DNA of 64,000 bases, from the NCBI RefSeq assembly GCF_030695125.1, contig NZ_JAUYTP010000030.1, positions 86,334-150,333 of the forward strand, in the 5' to 3' direction. The translations under genes were made by a program, and so were the position numbers. This DNA is from Allobosea sp. (GTDB lineage Bacteria > Pseudomonadota > Alphaproteobacteria > Rhizobiales > Beijerinckiaceae). The notes under the pieces were generated by a model. The model had not been told where the DNA came from, did no database searches, and saw nothing but the letters and a program-made list of their open reading frames with translations. Below are positions 53,201 through 61,254 of this stretch, piece by piece. Position 1 is the first letter of the stretch. The number at the start of each line of letters is the position of its first letter.

Positions 53201-53599
53201 GGCGCCGAGCGGCAGGCCTTCGGACGTTTCCAGACGAGCCCCGGCGTAAAAACGCAAATGCGGCTGGCCGGTTACGAGCAGATTGTCTTGCAGGCGCTCG
53301 TCGTCGGCGAGGTCATTGATGACGACGAGTTTCGACAGATGGATCGTCTTCGCGCAGATGGATTCGTCCAGCGAGGTTTCGTCGAAGCCCAATCCGATCT
53401 TCGATTTGAACCATTGCCGATCGGCGTCGAGGAAATTCACGATCGCAACCGGGGCGCCGCAGAACGCGCTCGCAAGCTGGGTGATCTCGTCAAACGCCGC
53501 CTCCGGCTGCGTGTCGAGAATGTCGAACGCCCGCAGCGCCGCAAGACGTTGCGGGCCGTCCCATGAGAATGGCGGTTGGCTGCGTTTGGACAAGCCCAT
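50204..53599 (-). CDS. GAF-PAS-GGDEF-EAL cyclic-di-GMP enzyme
   Basis: An 1131-residue protein. A GAF domain (about residues 15-165, starting ALRAFDILDTQPEAAFDEIT) is followed by four PAS domains (about 180-295, 310-430, 435-555, 565-680), a GGDEF domain (about 685-850) with intact VGGDEF near residue 770, and an EAL domain (about 870-1105) with GFEALARW, a DDFGTG loop and EGVE. Both active-site signatures are intact, so it could make and break cyclic-di-GMP; which dominates cannot be read. There is no transmembrane helix. The many sensor domains suggest integration of several cytoplasmic signals. It converges with the PdhS-like kinase gene. Confidence 0.95.
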   Translation of the reverse strand: MGLSKRSQPPFSWDGPQRLAALRAFDILDTQPEAAFDEITQLASAFCGAPVAIVNFLDADRQWFKSKIGLGFDETSLDESICAKTIHLSKLVVINDLADDERLQDNLLVTGQPHLRFYAGARLETSEGLPLGAVCVCDVVPRPDGLTEAQSNTLLALARAVMRELQLRRSNKALAENTALLNGTLENVDQGILMVDQSGDVVVCNQRAIDLLGLPSEMMRSVPKFEEVKRWQIQQGEFAESDPSLVHAIRHEGNNIEASIYERRRPNGTVLEVRTNRLANGGVVRTFADITARKSAENNRRIAEERLRESEQRYRLAAHATSDAIYDWDFASDGLQWGESLQGIFGYGAIQGPATGTTWLEGVHPEDRAAVEDQIRQFVAGQDGERWEGEYRWRTGDGDYAYVRDRAYLVRDDAGSPIRMVGALQDLTETRGASDALRTSEERLRLALAATGLGIWDLDFASGHREWSSEVRRILGVPESAALERDDFLPLVHAEDRAQIDAAFYPDGDTRVPSVSATFRIVRATDGETRWVEVGGRTLYDAESRPVRMLGTLQDITPRKIAEDAVRIGGERLRLALHASNMVAWDVDLATTHVDRSDNAFALLGIGSGPASQFSARVHPDDQHKVDLLRLAAITDGTHCAEVRYRTPDGREIWLALRAERKDKQRLIGITFDISDRKATEAAIWQTANHDPLTGLANRALFQTRLEDALAIAEAEGTGVGLLLLDLDDFKDINDTLGHAAGDKLLAETAARLTRLVGDRGTVARVGGDEFAVVLVEHSGLADIAACADRIVEALRTTFDYEGRALSTKASIGVAAFPEHHRDAVELMKDADIALYRAKEGGRSRAVVYTSAARDVMERRVSILREVRQGLAALEFLPHYQPKVSLATGAIIGFEALARWRHPTLGLLTPAYFGSAFDDQDISAALATSMIGQVASDIRAWLDQGLEFGRVAVNLASADFADRTLATRIIALLAEADVPASRFEIEVTETVFLGRQTEEAAAILREFHKAGISIALDDFGTGFASLTHLKQFPVDHIKIDQSFVRNLETDKDDAAIVAAVVSLGRNMGLQITAEGVENAGQAERLREAGCDFGQGYFYAKPGAGEHVPWMIRSRASPSRPVRLQRAAFRRA

Positions 53600-53899
53600 G
53601 ATCTTTCCAAGAAAAGACGCGAGATTTCGACGCTACGAATGCGAACTTACGAAACTCTAAAAATAATCCGGTCGATGACGTCGCGCTTCCTCAACGCAAA
53701 CCGGACCCATCTCGGGCCGCTGATCTGGGCCGCGATTCCGGCCATTACGATCACCGCGCCCTGGGTCGACCTTCCGGAAGGCAGGCGCGCCGGAACGGGA
53801 CAGGGCATAAGCCGCCATCGCGCCGCTCAGCGCTGATGCGCCGGGGCCGACTCTTCTGTAAGACTGGACCGTCACCTCCCTCCTCCCAAGGCGCCTCCC

Positions 53900-54562
53900 A
53901 TGACCCTGACGATCTATGGCTGCTATCGCTCGCGCGCGACGCGCAACATCTGGCTGGCCAACGAGCTTGGCCTCGCCTTCACCCATGTCCCGGTGATCCA
54001 GGTCTACCGCCTGCCCGATCCCAAGGCGCCGGGCGCGCCGATGCATACGCAGAGCCCGGAGTTCCTGGCGGTCAATCCGAAGGGGCAGATCCCGGCCATC
54101 GACGATGGTGGCTTCAAGCTGCAGGAATCGCTCGCCATCAACCTCTATCTCGCCCGCAAGCATGGCGGCCCGCTGGCGCCCAAGGATGCGCAGGAAGAGG
54201 GGCTGGCGGTGATGTGGTCGCTCTGGGCGAGCACGGCGGTCGAGAGCCATGCGCTCAACATCAACTACCACATGGCGGCCTATCCGCCGGAGAAGCGCGA
54301 TCCCAAGCTGGTCGAGGCGGCGCTGGCGGCCCTGCCCGCGCCCTTCGCGGTGCTCGATGCGGCGCTGGCGGCGGGCGGCGGCTTCGTCATGGGCGGGCGC
54401 TTCACGGTGGCCGACATCAACGTCGCCGAGATCATCCGCTACGCCAAGCCGGCGACGCAGCTCTTCGAGGCGGCGCCGCATGTGAAGGCCTGGCTCGACG
54501 CCTGCCATGCGCGCCCCGCCTTCCAGGCGATGTGGACGGCGCGGGACGCGGAAGCCGCATGA
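53900..54562 (+). CDS. Glutathione S-transferase family protein
   Basis: A 220-residue GST. The thioredoxin-like N-terminal domain starts MTLTIYGCYRSRATRNIWLA and includes VNPKGQIPAIDDGG and LQESLAINLYLA, the glutathione gamma-glutamyl site (ES). The C-terminal helical domain contains GGRFTVADINVAEIIRY, the conserved Asp capping box. It conjugates or reduces electrophiles with glutathione in the cytoplasm. The class is uncertain; a Ser/Cys near residues 8-11 could serve catalysis. Monocistronic, followed by a GC-rich hairpin without a T-tract and then an EamA gene. Confidence 0.92.
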   Translation: MTLTIYGCYRSRATRNIWLANELGLAFTHVPVIQVYRLPDPKAPGAPMHTQSPEFLAVNPKGQIPAIDDGGFKLQESLAINLYLARKHGGPLAPKDAQEEGLAVMWSLWASTAVESHALNINYHMAAYPPEKRDPKLVEAALAALPAPFAVLDAALAAGGGFVMGGRFTVADINVAEIIRYAKPATQLFEAAPHVKAWLDACHARPAFQAMWTARDAEAA

Positions 54563-54655
54563 GCGGAAAACGGGTGGCGCCTTCGGGCGCCGCCGCCTAA
54601 CCCGTGCCGGTCGATGGCGGCGCTTCCGCCGCCATCACCACCCGAGTCTCCCGGC

Positions 54656-55642
54656 ATGGCCTCTGCCACAAACCCTGTCCCTGCATCGCCAGCCCCTTCA
54701 TCGCCGGCCCCTGCATCGCCGGCCCCTGCATCGTCCCCCCTTGCCATGGGGCCCCGCGAATGGGCGCTCCTGCTGGTGTTGTCGGTGCTCTGGGGCGGGT
54801 CGTTCTTCTTCGGCAAGATCGCGGTCGGCGAATGGCCGCCGCTGATGGTGGTGGAGACGCGCTGCGTGCTGGCGGCCGGCGCGCTCTATCTCGTCATGCG
54901 GGCGCGCGGCCTTGATCTTTCGGTCGGCGGCGCGATGTGGCGCTCCTTCTTCGCCATGGGGCTGCTCAACAACCTGATCCCGTTCTGCCTGATCTTCTGG
55001 AGCCAGACGCAGCTGCCCAGCGGCCTCTCGGCGATCCTGAACGCGACCACGCCGGTCTTCGGTGTCGTCGTCGCGCATTGTTTCGGCCAGGGCGAGCGCG
55101 CGACGCCGCTGAAGATCGCCGGCGTGCTGGCGGGCCTGTGCGGCGTCGCCATCCTGATGGGGCCCGATGCGCTGGCGGGCTTCAGCGGGCCGCTGCTGGC
55201 GCAGCTCGCGGGGCTGGGCGCGGCCCTCTCCTACGGCTTCTCGGGGCTCTATGGCCGGCGCTTCCGGGAGCTGCCGCCGCTGGTCACCGCGACCGGGCAA
55301 TTGACCGCCACCAGCGTGATGATGCTGCCGATCGTGCTCGTCTTCGCCCCGCCCTGGGCGCTGCCGCTGCCGAGCCTCCAGGCGGCGGGCGCGCTTGCCG
55401 GCCTCGCGCTGGTTTCGACCGCGCTGGCCTATGTGATCTTCTTCCAGATCATGCGCCGCGCAGGGGCGACCAACGCCATGCTGGTGACCTTCCTGATCCC
55501 GGTCAGCGCGATCCTGCTCGGTGTCGGCCTGCTCGGCGAGAGCCTGCTGCCGCGCCATGTCGCCGGCATGGCGGCGATCTTCGCCGGGCTGGCCCTGATC
55601 GACGGGCGGCTGTTCCGGCGGCGGGCCGGCGCCGGGGCGTGA
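54656..55642 (+). CDS. EamA/DMT family transporter
   Basis: A 328-residue drug/metabolite transporter with ten transmembrane helices in two EamA repeats (about residues 35-165 and 180-315). Motifs include LSVLWGGSFFFGKIAVGEWP in helix 1 and SGLSAILNATTPVFGVVVAH in helix 4. Such carriers export amino acids or other metabolites; the substrate is unknown. The first 28 residues are an unusual Ser/Pro/Ala repeat (SPAPASPAPASSP) coded by a 15-base tandem repeat. The start at 54656 is preferred; 54614 is also in frame, and a start at the later Met before GPREW would remove the repeat. Confidence 0.88.
   Translation: MASATNPVPASPAPSSPAPASPAPASSPLAMGPREWALLLVLSVLWGGSFFFGKIAVGEWPPLMVVETRCVLAAGALYLVMRARGLDLSVGGAMWRSFFAMGLLNNLIPFCLIFWSQTQLPSGLSAILNATTPVFGVVVAHCFGQGERATPLKIAGVLAGLCGVAILMGPDALAGFSGPLLAQLAGLGAALSYGFSGLYGRRFRELPPLVTATGQLTATSVMMLPIVLVFAPPWALPLPSLQAAGALAGLALVSTALAYVIFFQIMRRAGATNAMLVTFLIPVSAILLGVGLLGESLLPRHVAGMAAIFAGLALIDGRLFRRRAGAGA
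54684..54736. repeat. In-gene 15-base tandem repeat at the EamA N-terminus
   Basis: Three to four copies of CATCGCCGGCCCCTG, in frame, encode the Ser/Pro/Ala leader of the transporter. Confidence 0.75.
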
Positions 55643-55788
55643 CCGCCTCCCGGAAACGCCGCGCATTATTGCCAATAAATTATGAATTGTTCTAGGGTCG
55701 CTTTCGCGGCCTGAGCCGCTATCGGCTTCACGGCAACGACTGGAAGATATCGGGTCAACGATACGCCAGAGGGGACCAGAGGGACACC

Positions 55789-56781
55789 ATGGACGTCAGG
55801 CACCTGCGATGTTTCATCGCAGTGGCGGAGGAGCTTCATTTCGGCCGCGCCGCGGAGCGGCTGGGCCTGGCCCCCCCCGCCCTCTCCCGACAGATCAGCA
55901 CGCTCGAGGAAGAGCTCGGCTGCGTGCTGCTGACGCGCACGACCCGGCAGGTCGCGCTGACGCGCGCCGGCATGACCATGCTCGAGGAGGCCAAGGCCAT
56001 CCTGTCGCGGATGGAGCATGCGTCGCGGGCTGTGCGGGAGGCCTCGCTCGGCTCCGGCAAGGTGCTGCGGATCGGGGCGATCGACGCGGCGTCGTCGAGT
56101 TTCGTGCCCGAGGCGCTGGTCGCCTTCCGCCAGTTGTACCCCGGCGTCCAGATCAAATTCGTCGAGGCGATGACGGCAGCCCTGATCCAGATGCTGGAGA
56201 CCGGTAAGCTCGACCTCGCCCTGACCCGGCCGCCGCGCAAGCCGACCGATTGCGCCTTCGAGGTGCTGCGCGTCGAACGGCCGATCGTGGTGCTCAACGA
56301 GCGCCACCCGCTCGCGGCGCGCGAGTATCTGACGATTCAGGACCTCGTGGGCGAGCCCTTCGTCGTGCCGTCCAAGCGGATCCGGCCCTTCGCCTACGAT
56401 CTCGTGATGGCCTATTTCGAAAGCGTCGGGGCGGTGCCCAACGTCACCATCGAGGCGACCGAGAAGCCGGCGATGATGTCGGCGGTCGCGGCGGGGCTTG
56501 GCATGGCGCTGGCGCCCGACTGGGTGTCGCGGCTGAGCTTCCCCGGCGTGACGATGCGGCGCCTGCGTGGCGCCCTGCTCGACCCGCCGCCGCCGGGCGC
56601 TCTTGTGGGAATCGCCTGGCGGCCGCAACAGCGGCTTGACCCGCGCGACGATTTCCTGGCGATCCTGCGCGAGAGCGTCACCCTGATCGACGAGCGGCAT
56701 ATCCTGCCGTTCACCCTTCCCGTCACCAAGCCAGTGCGTCAGGCCCGCCTCGTCGGGTCTGCAGTCGGAGGAACCCGATGA
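55789..56781 (+). CDS. LysR family transcriptional regulator of the Tct operon
   Basis: A 330-residue LysR regulator. The winged helix-turn-helix (residues 1-60) reads MDVRHLRCFIAVAEELHFGR and LAPPALSRQISTLEEELGC, followed by the effector-binding domain from about residue 90 with SAVAAGLGMALAPDW near 233. It usually activates a nearby operon when a small organic acid binds. Unusually it is in the same direction as its likely target, and its stop overlaps the tctB start as ATGA, so regulator and transporter are made from one message. The inducer is unknown. It lies 146 bases after the EamA gene. Confidence 0.93.
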   Translation: MDVRHLRCFIAVAEELHFGRAAERLGLAPPALSRQISTLEEELGCVLLTRTTRQVALTRAGMTMLEEAKAILSRMEHASRAVREASLGSGKVLRIGAIDAASSSFVPEALVAFRQLYPGVQIKFVEAMTAALIQMLETGKLDLALTRPPRKPTDCAFEVLRVERPIVVLNERHPLAAREYLTIQDLVGEPFVVPSKRIRPFAYDLVMAYFESVGAVPNVTIEATEKPAMMSAVAAGLGMALAPDWVSRLSFPGVTMRRLRGALLDPPPPGALVGIAWRPQQRLDPRDDFLAILRESVTLIDERHILPFTLPVTKPVRQARLVGSAVGGTR

Positions 56782-57296
56782 GTTTGAACAATATCGAGAG
56801 GGCGCAGGGCCTGCGCATCCGCTCGTCGCAGGATATGGCCGGCGGGCTGTTCATGATCCTGCTGGCCGGGCTGGCCTTCGTTTTGTCGAGCGACCTGCCC
56901 CTCGGGACGCTGCGCCAGATCGGGCCCGGCATGCTGCCGAAGTCCTTCGCGGTGATCTGCGCCGCGCTCGGGCTGATGCTGTGCCTGTCGTCTTTGCGCT
57001 TCAACGGCGAGAAGCTGTCGGGCTGGTCCTGGCGCGGCGTCATCTTCGTGCTCGGCGGCGCCATCGTCTTCGGCCTGACCATCCGCGGCTTCGATGTCGG
57101 GCCGATCAGCGTGCCCTCGCTCGGCCTGCTCGTCTCCGGCCCGCTTGTCGTGCTGATCGCGGGCTGCGCCGCGGAGGACGTCAAGTGGAAGGAGCTGATC
57201 ATCTTTGCCGTGGCGATGACGACGTTCTGCGCCCTCCTGTTCAAATACGCGCTGAGCCTGCCGATCCCGCTCGCGCCCTGGCTGCTTGGAATCTGA
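56778..57296 (+). CDS. Tripartite tricarboxylate transporter TctB family subunit
   Basis: A 172-residue TctB-type small membrane subunit with four transmembrane helices (for example GLFMILLAGLAFVLSSDLPL near residue 25). The motif LGTLRQIGPGMLPKSFAV near residue 47 is family-typical. It forms the small subunit of the TctABC secondary transporter in the inner membrane. GGAGG precedes the start, which overlaps the LysR stop. tctA starts seven bases after its stop. Confidence 0.9.
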   Translation: MSLNNIERAQGLRIRSSQDMAGGLFMILLAGLAFVLSSDLPLGTLRQIGPGMLPKSFAVICAALGLMLCLSSLRFNGEKLSGWSWRGVIFVLGGAIVFGLTIRGFDVGPISVPSLGLLVSGPLVVLIAGCAAEDVKWKELIIFAVAMTTFCALLFKYALSLPIPLAPWLLGI

Positions 57297-57303
57297 GGTC
57301 ATC

Positions 57304-58854
57304 ATGGACGTTTTCGCCAATCTCGGCCTCGGTTTCGCAACCGTCTGGAAGATCGTCTGGTGGTCGCCGGCCTTCCTGCAGGGCGCCATCTCGCTTCCGC
57401 TGCCCATCAACATCCTGCTCTGCTTCGTCGGCTGTCTCGTCGGCACGCTGATCGGCGTGCTGCCCGGCGTCGGGCCGATCGCGACGATCGCGATGCTGCT
57501 GCCGATCACCTTCGGGCTCGACCCCGTCGGCGCGCTGATCATGCTCGCGGGCATCTATTACGGCGCGCAGTACGGCGGCTCGACCACGGCGATCCTGGTC
57601 AACATCCCCGGCGAGGCGACCTCGGTCGTCACCACGCTGGACGGCCACCAGATGGCCAAGCAGGGCCGCGCCGGCGTGGCGCTGGGCACCGCGGCGCTCG
57701 GCTCCTTCTTCGCCGGCTGCGTCGCCACCGTCGTCATCGCGGCGCTGGGCGCGCCGCTGACCAAGCTCGCGCTGCTGTTTGGCCCGGCCGAATACTTTTC
57801 GCTGATGGTGATGGGCCTGTGCTTCGCGGTCGTGCTGGCGCGCGGCTCGATCCTCAAGGCCTTCTGCATGATCATGCTGGGCCTGCTGCTCTCGACCGTC
57901 GGCACCGACCTCGAGACCGGCCAGGAGCGCATGACCTTCGGCTTCGCGCCGCTCGCCGACGGCATCGACTTCGCCGTGCTGGCGATGGGCGTGTTCGGCT
58001 TCGCGGAGGTGCTTCGCAACCTCGAGAATCCCGAGGCGCGCGACGTCGTCCGCACCAAGATCGGCCGCCTGCTGCCGAGCTGGAGCGACATCAAGCAGTC
58101 GATCAACCCGGTGCTGCGCGGCACCGGCATCGGCGCCATCCTCGGCATCCTGCCCGGCAATGGCGCGGTGCTCGGCCCCTTCGCCAGCTACACCGTCGAG
58201 AAGAAGATCGCCAAGGATCCGTCGCGCTTCGGCAAGGGCGCGATCGAGGGCGTGGCGGGGCCTGAATCGGCCAACAACGCCGGCGCGCAGACCGCGTTCA
58301 TCCCGCTGCTGACGCTCGGCATCCCGCCCAACGCCGTCATGGCGCTGATGGTCGGCGCGATGACGATCCACGGCATCATCCCCGGCCCGCAGGTGATGAC
58401 CAAGAACCCGGACCTGTTCTGGGGCCTGATCGTCTCGATGTGGATCGGCAACCTGATGCTGCTCGTCATCAACCTGCCCCTGATCGGGCTGTGGGTGAAG
58501 CTGCTGCAGGTGCCCTACCGCCTGATGTTCCCGGCGATCCTGATCTTCTGCTGCATCGGCATCTACTCGGTGAACAACCAGCCGGTGGACGTCGCCTTCA
58601 CCGCCATGTTCGGCCTGTTCGGCTACATCCTGATCAAGCTCGGCTTCGAGCCGGCGCCGATGCTGCTGGGCTTCGTGCTCGGCAAGCTGATGGAAGAGAA
58701 GCTGCGCCAGGCGCTGATCATCTCGCGCGGGTCGTTCATGACCTTCGTCGAGCGACCGATCTCGGCGGGGCTGCTGCTGGTGGCAATCGCCGTGCTCGTC
58801 ATCGCGCTGCTGCCGTCGATGTCGAAGAAGCGCGACGAAGTGTTCACCGAATGA
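57304..58854 (+). CDS. Tripartite tricarboxylate transporter TctA family subunit
   Basis: A 516-residue TctA large membrane subunit with about 12 transmembrane helices. Family signatures: LIGVLPGVGPIATIAMLLPI near residue 52, IYYGAQYGGSTTAILVNIPG near residue 83, and the second-half repeat ILGILPGNGAVLGPFASYTV with GVAGPESANNAGAQTAFIPL. It drives ion-coupled uptake of carboxylates delivered by the TctC binding protein. I chose the ATG at 57304, preceded by TGAGG, rather than an ATG six codons earlier. Confidence 0.95.
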   Translation: MDVFANLGLGFATVWKIVWWSPAFLQGAISLPLPINILLCFVGCLVGTLIGVLPGVGPIATIAMLLPITFGLDPVGALIMLAGIYYGAQYGGSTTAILVNIPGEATSVVTTLDGHQMAKQGRAGVALGTAALGSFFAGCVATVVIAALGAPLTKLALLFGPAEYFSLMVMGLCFAVVLARGSILKAFCMIMLGLLLSTVGTDLETGQERMTFGFAPLADGIDFAVLAMGVFGFAEVLRNLENPEARDVVRTKIGRLLPSWSDIKQSINPVLRGTGIGAILGILPGNGAVLGPFASYTVEKKIAKDPSRFGKGAIEGVAGPESANNAGAQTAFIPLLTLGIPPNAVMALMVGAMTIHGIIPGPQVMTKNPDLFWGLIVSMWIGNLMLLVINLPLIGLWVKLLQVPYRLMFPAILIFCCIGIYSVNNQPVDVAFTAMFGLFGYILIKLGFEPAPMLLGFVLGKLMEEKLRQALIISRGSFMTFVERPISAGLLLVAIAVLVIALLPSMSKKRDEVFTE

Positions 58855-58918
58855 CGGGGTTGCCGCGCGTCATGCGCGGCCCCACCTTGCCTAAAACCAA
58901 AACGAGGAAGGAACCGCC

Positions 58919-59887
58919 ATGAAGAAAACCGTACTCGGCCTCGCCGCCGCCCTGACCCTGGCCGCGGGCGCCGCCCATGCCCAGGCCTATCCGAACAAGC
59001 CGGTGACGATGATCGTGCCGTTCGCAGCGGGCGGACCGACCGACATCATCGCCCGCATCGTCGGCGACCACATGTCGAAGACGCTCGGCCAGCAGATCGT
59101 GATCGAGAACGTCGCCGGCGCCGGCGGCACCACGGGCATCACCCGCGCGATGACTGCAACCCCCGACGGCTACACCATCGCGATGGGCCATCTCGGCACC
59201 TTCTCGGCGGCGCCCGCCACCTATCCCGGCCTGAAATACGACCCGATCAACGGCATGCAGCCGATCGGTCTGGCCGGCGGCACGCCGATCCTGATCGTCG
59301 CCCGCAAGAACATCGAGGCCACCGACCTGAAGTCCTTCGTGGCGGCCGTGAAGGCCAATCCGGACAAGTTCAACGAAGCCCATGCCGGCCTCGGCTCGGT
59401 GTCGTGGACGACCTGCACCCTGCTCAAGGGCCAGCTCGGCGTGCCCAAGCTCAATGCGGTGGCCTATCGCGGCACCGGCCCGGCGCTGAACGATCTGGTC
59501 TCCGGCCAGATCGACTTCATGTGCGACCAGATCGTCAGCGTCGCCGAGCAGATCAAGGCCGGCACGATCAAGGCCTTCGCGGTGGCTTCGCCGCAGCGTT
59601 CGCCGGCCCTGCCCGACGTGCCGACGACGACCGAAGCCGGCCTGCCGGAATACCAGATCGAGGCCTGGAACGGCATCGCCGGTCCCAAGGGCATGCCGAA
59701 GGAGGCCGTCGACAAGCTCGTCGACGCGCTGAACAAGGCCCTGAACGACGAGGGCACCAAGAAGCGCCTGCTCGATCTCGGCGCGGTGATCCCCACGGCG
59801 ACCGACCGCACGCCCGATGGCTTCGCCGCCGTGATCAAGCGCGATGCCGCCAAGCTCGACCCGGCGCTGAAGAACGCGCCGCGCTGA
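58919..59887 (+). CDS. Tripartite tricarboxylate transporter substrate-binding protein (TctC/Bug)
   Basis: A 322-residue periplasmic binding protein of the Bug family. The signal peptide (MKKTVLGLAAALTLAAGAAH) is cleaved after AQA. The mature protein begins YPNKPVTMIVPFAAGGPTD, with the ligand-loop motif FAAGGPTDIIARIVG, then VIENVAGAGGTTG and LPDVPTTTEAGLPEY. It captures a carboxylate for TctAB; the ligand is not determinable from sequence. AGGAAGGAA precedes the start. It ends the LysR-tctB-tctA-tctC operon, followed by a strong terminator. Confidence 0.95.
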   Translation: MKKTVLGLAAALTLAAGAAHAQAYPNKPVTMIVPFAAGGPTDIIARIVGDHMSKTLGQQIVIENVAGAGGTTGITRAMTATPDGYTIAMGHLGTFSAAPATYPGLKYDPINGMQPIGLAGGTPILIVARKNIEATDLKSFVAAVKANPDKFNEAHAGLGSVSWTTCTLLKGQLGVPKLNAVAYRGTGPALNDLVSGQIDFMCDQIVSVAEQIKAGTIKAFAVASPQRSPALPDVPTTTEAGLPEYQIEAWNGIAGPKGMPKEAVDKLVDALNKALNDEGTKKRLLDLGAVIPTATDRTPDGFAAVIKRDAAKLDPALKNAPR

Positions 59888-59910
59888 GAAGGTTCGGCCT
59901 GAGACGACAG

Positions 59911-59943
59911 GACGGCGGGCCTCGGGCCCGCCGTTTTCGTTTG
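59911..59943 (+). terminator. Rho-independent terminator of the tct operon
   Basis: Stem ACGGCGGGCC / GGCCCGCCGT (with a short loop) followed by TTTTCGTTT, about 25 bases past the tctC stop. Confidence 0.9.
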
Positions 59944-60107
59944 AGGGCACCGCAGGGTGACGGCGCTTCACCGGCGGTTCCAGACCCGGCAGATGCCGTC
60001 GCCGGACACGCGTTACGCGCGCACACATGTTGTGACCGCGCGGCGCGGAACAGGCAGGGCCGCCTGGCGGTTTTCTCCCCGAACTGTCTCTCGGAAGGAG
60101 AACTCCC

Positions 60108-60563
60108 ATGATCAAGAAACTCGCTCTCGCCGCCTCCCTGGTTGCGGCCCCGGCCGCGGCCTTCGCCCAGACCCAGACCCAGGTCCAGACGCAGGTGCAG
60201 ACCCAGCCCTCGGGTGGCGCGGCGGGCGGTGCGCTCAGCGGCGCGACCTCGGGCGCCATCGGCGGGGCCATCGTCGGCGGGCCGATCGGTGCCGCGGTCG
60301 GTGGCGTCGGCGGCGCGGTGGTGGGCGCCATCATCGGCGATGCCGCCTCGCCGAAGTTCCGGACCTATGTCGTCGAGCAGAGCGTGCCGTCCTACCGCTA
60401 TGCCGAGCCGGTCGCGGTCGGCGCCATGCTGCCGGAAGACGGCGTCGTCTACCGGGAGGTTCCGGCCGAGTACGGCGCGCAGGGCTATCGCTACACGGTC
60501 GTGAACGACCGCACGGTGGTGGTCGATCCGCGCACCCGCCGCATCGTCCAGATCATCGACTGA
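60108..60563 (+). CDS. DUF1236 family secreted protein with glycine-zipper segment
   Basis: A 151-residue exported protein. A signal peptide (MIKKLALAASLVAAPAAAFA) precedes a QTQ-repeat, then a glycine-zipper region (GGAIVGGPIGAAVGGVGGAV, residues 48-67), and the DUF1236 domain (residues 85-151): FRTYVVEQSVPSYRY, then AMLPEDGVVYREVP, GYRYTVVNDRTVVVDP and a final RRIVQIID. DUF1236 proteins are small periplasmic alphaproteobacterial proteins of unknown function. The zipper may insert in or line a membrane. GGAAGGAGAA precedes the start. A paralogue without the zipper follows. Confidence 0.85.
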   Translation: MIKKLALAASLVAAPAAAFAQTQTQVQTQVQTQPSGGAAGGALSGATSGAIGGAIVGGPIGAAVGGVGGAVVGAIIGDAASPKFRTYVVEQSVPSYRYAEPVAVGAMLPEDGVVYREVPAEYGAQGYRYTVVNDRTVVVDPRTRRIVQIID

Positions 60564-60593
60564 CCGTCCGCCGAGCGGATCGGCTGCCTTGAC

Positions 60594-60623
60594 GCCCGCC
60601 CCGGAGACGGGGCGGGCTTTTCG
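60594..60623 (+). terminator. Rho-independent terminator after the first DUF1236 gene
   Basis: Stem GCCCGCCCC / GGGGCGGGC with loop GGAGAC-like centre, followed by TTTTCG. It separates the two DUF1236 genes into independent transcripts. Confidence 0.85.
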
Positions 60624-60723
60624 TCGCCAAAGCCGCCGCCGGCCACACGCAATGGGCGATTTCGGAACATTGCCTGCCCGATTGGGTTGCAGACCCGACC
60701 GTCAACCCAAAGGAAGACAAGCC

Positions 60724-61134
60724 ATGATCAAGACCTTCGCTGTCGCCGCCGCCCTCGTCGTGCTGCCCGCGACCGTGTTCGCCCAGAGCACCGGCCCCGC
60801 CGTCCGCGACCCGGCCGGCGGCGCCACCCGCGATCCTGCGCTGAGCACCACCATGCCCGGCACGGTCGACAACCGGCCGATGAAGCGCGACCCCGCCGGC
60901 GGCAGCATGATCGACGATTCGCCGCGCTTCCGGACCTATGTGATGGAGCAGCGCGTGCCGTCCTATCGCTACGAGCAGCCGGTCATCGTCGGCATCGTGC
61001 TGCCCGAGCAGGGCGTCGTCTATCGCGAGGTGCCGGCCGGGTACGGCGCGCAGGGCTATCGCTACACGGTCATCAACGACCGCGCCGTCGTGATCGAACC
61101 GGGTACCCGCCGCATCGTCCAGATCATCGACTGA
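60724..61134 (+). CDS. DUF1236 family secreted protein, paralogue
   Basis: A 136-residue exported protein, paralogue of the preceding gene. The signal peptide (MIKTFAVAAALVVLPATVFA) leads into a repeat-like DPAGG region (RDPAGGATRDPA, later RDPAGGSM), then the same DUF1236 domain: FRTYVMEQRVPSYRYEQPV, LPEQGVVYREVPAGYGAQG and RRIVQIID. The glycine zipper of the first copy is replaced by the DPAGG region. Start chosen at 60724 with AAAGGAAG upstream; the open frame to 60589 lacks a signal. The high identity in the C-terminal half points to tandem duplication. Confidence 0.85.
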   Translation: MIKTFAVAAALVVLPATVFAQSTGPAVRDPAGGATRDPALSTTMPGTVDNRPMKRDPAGGSMIDDSPRFRTYVMEQRVPSYRYEQPVIVGIVLPEQGVVYREVPAGYGAQGYRYTVINDRAVVIEPGTRRIVQIID

Positions 61135-61254
61135 TCCGCCCTGTCCGGGCCGCATCCGCGCAGCCCGGGCTTCGGCACCGCCACAGGCCCGCGCCCGCAG
61201 GGGAGCGGGCCTTCGTACGAGGGCGGGCGGCGACGAGCGGCGCCGCCACGCGCG

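Noticed and set aside
50801..53566. A 921-codon plus-strand frame opposite the GGDEF-EAL gene
   Set aside because: Antisense shadow of a protein with intact GAF, PAS, GGDEF and EAL motifs.
54574..54595. Terminator after the GST gene
   Set aside because: A strong GGCGCC-TTCG-GGCGCC hairpin is present, but no T-tract follows on either side.
61185..61212. Terminator after the second DUF1236 gene
   Set aside because: An AGGCCCGC / GCGGGCCT stem exists but has a 12-base loop and only two T after it.
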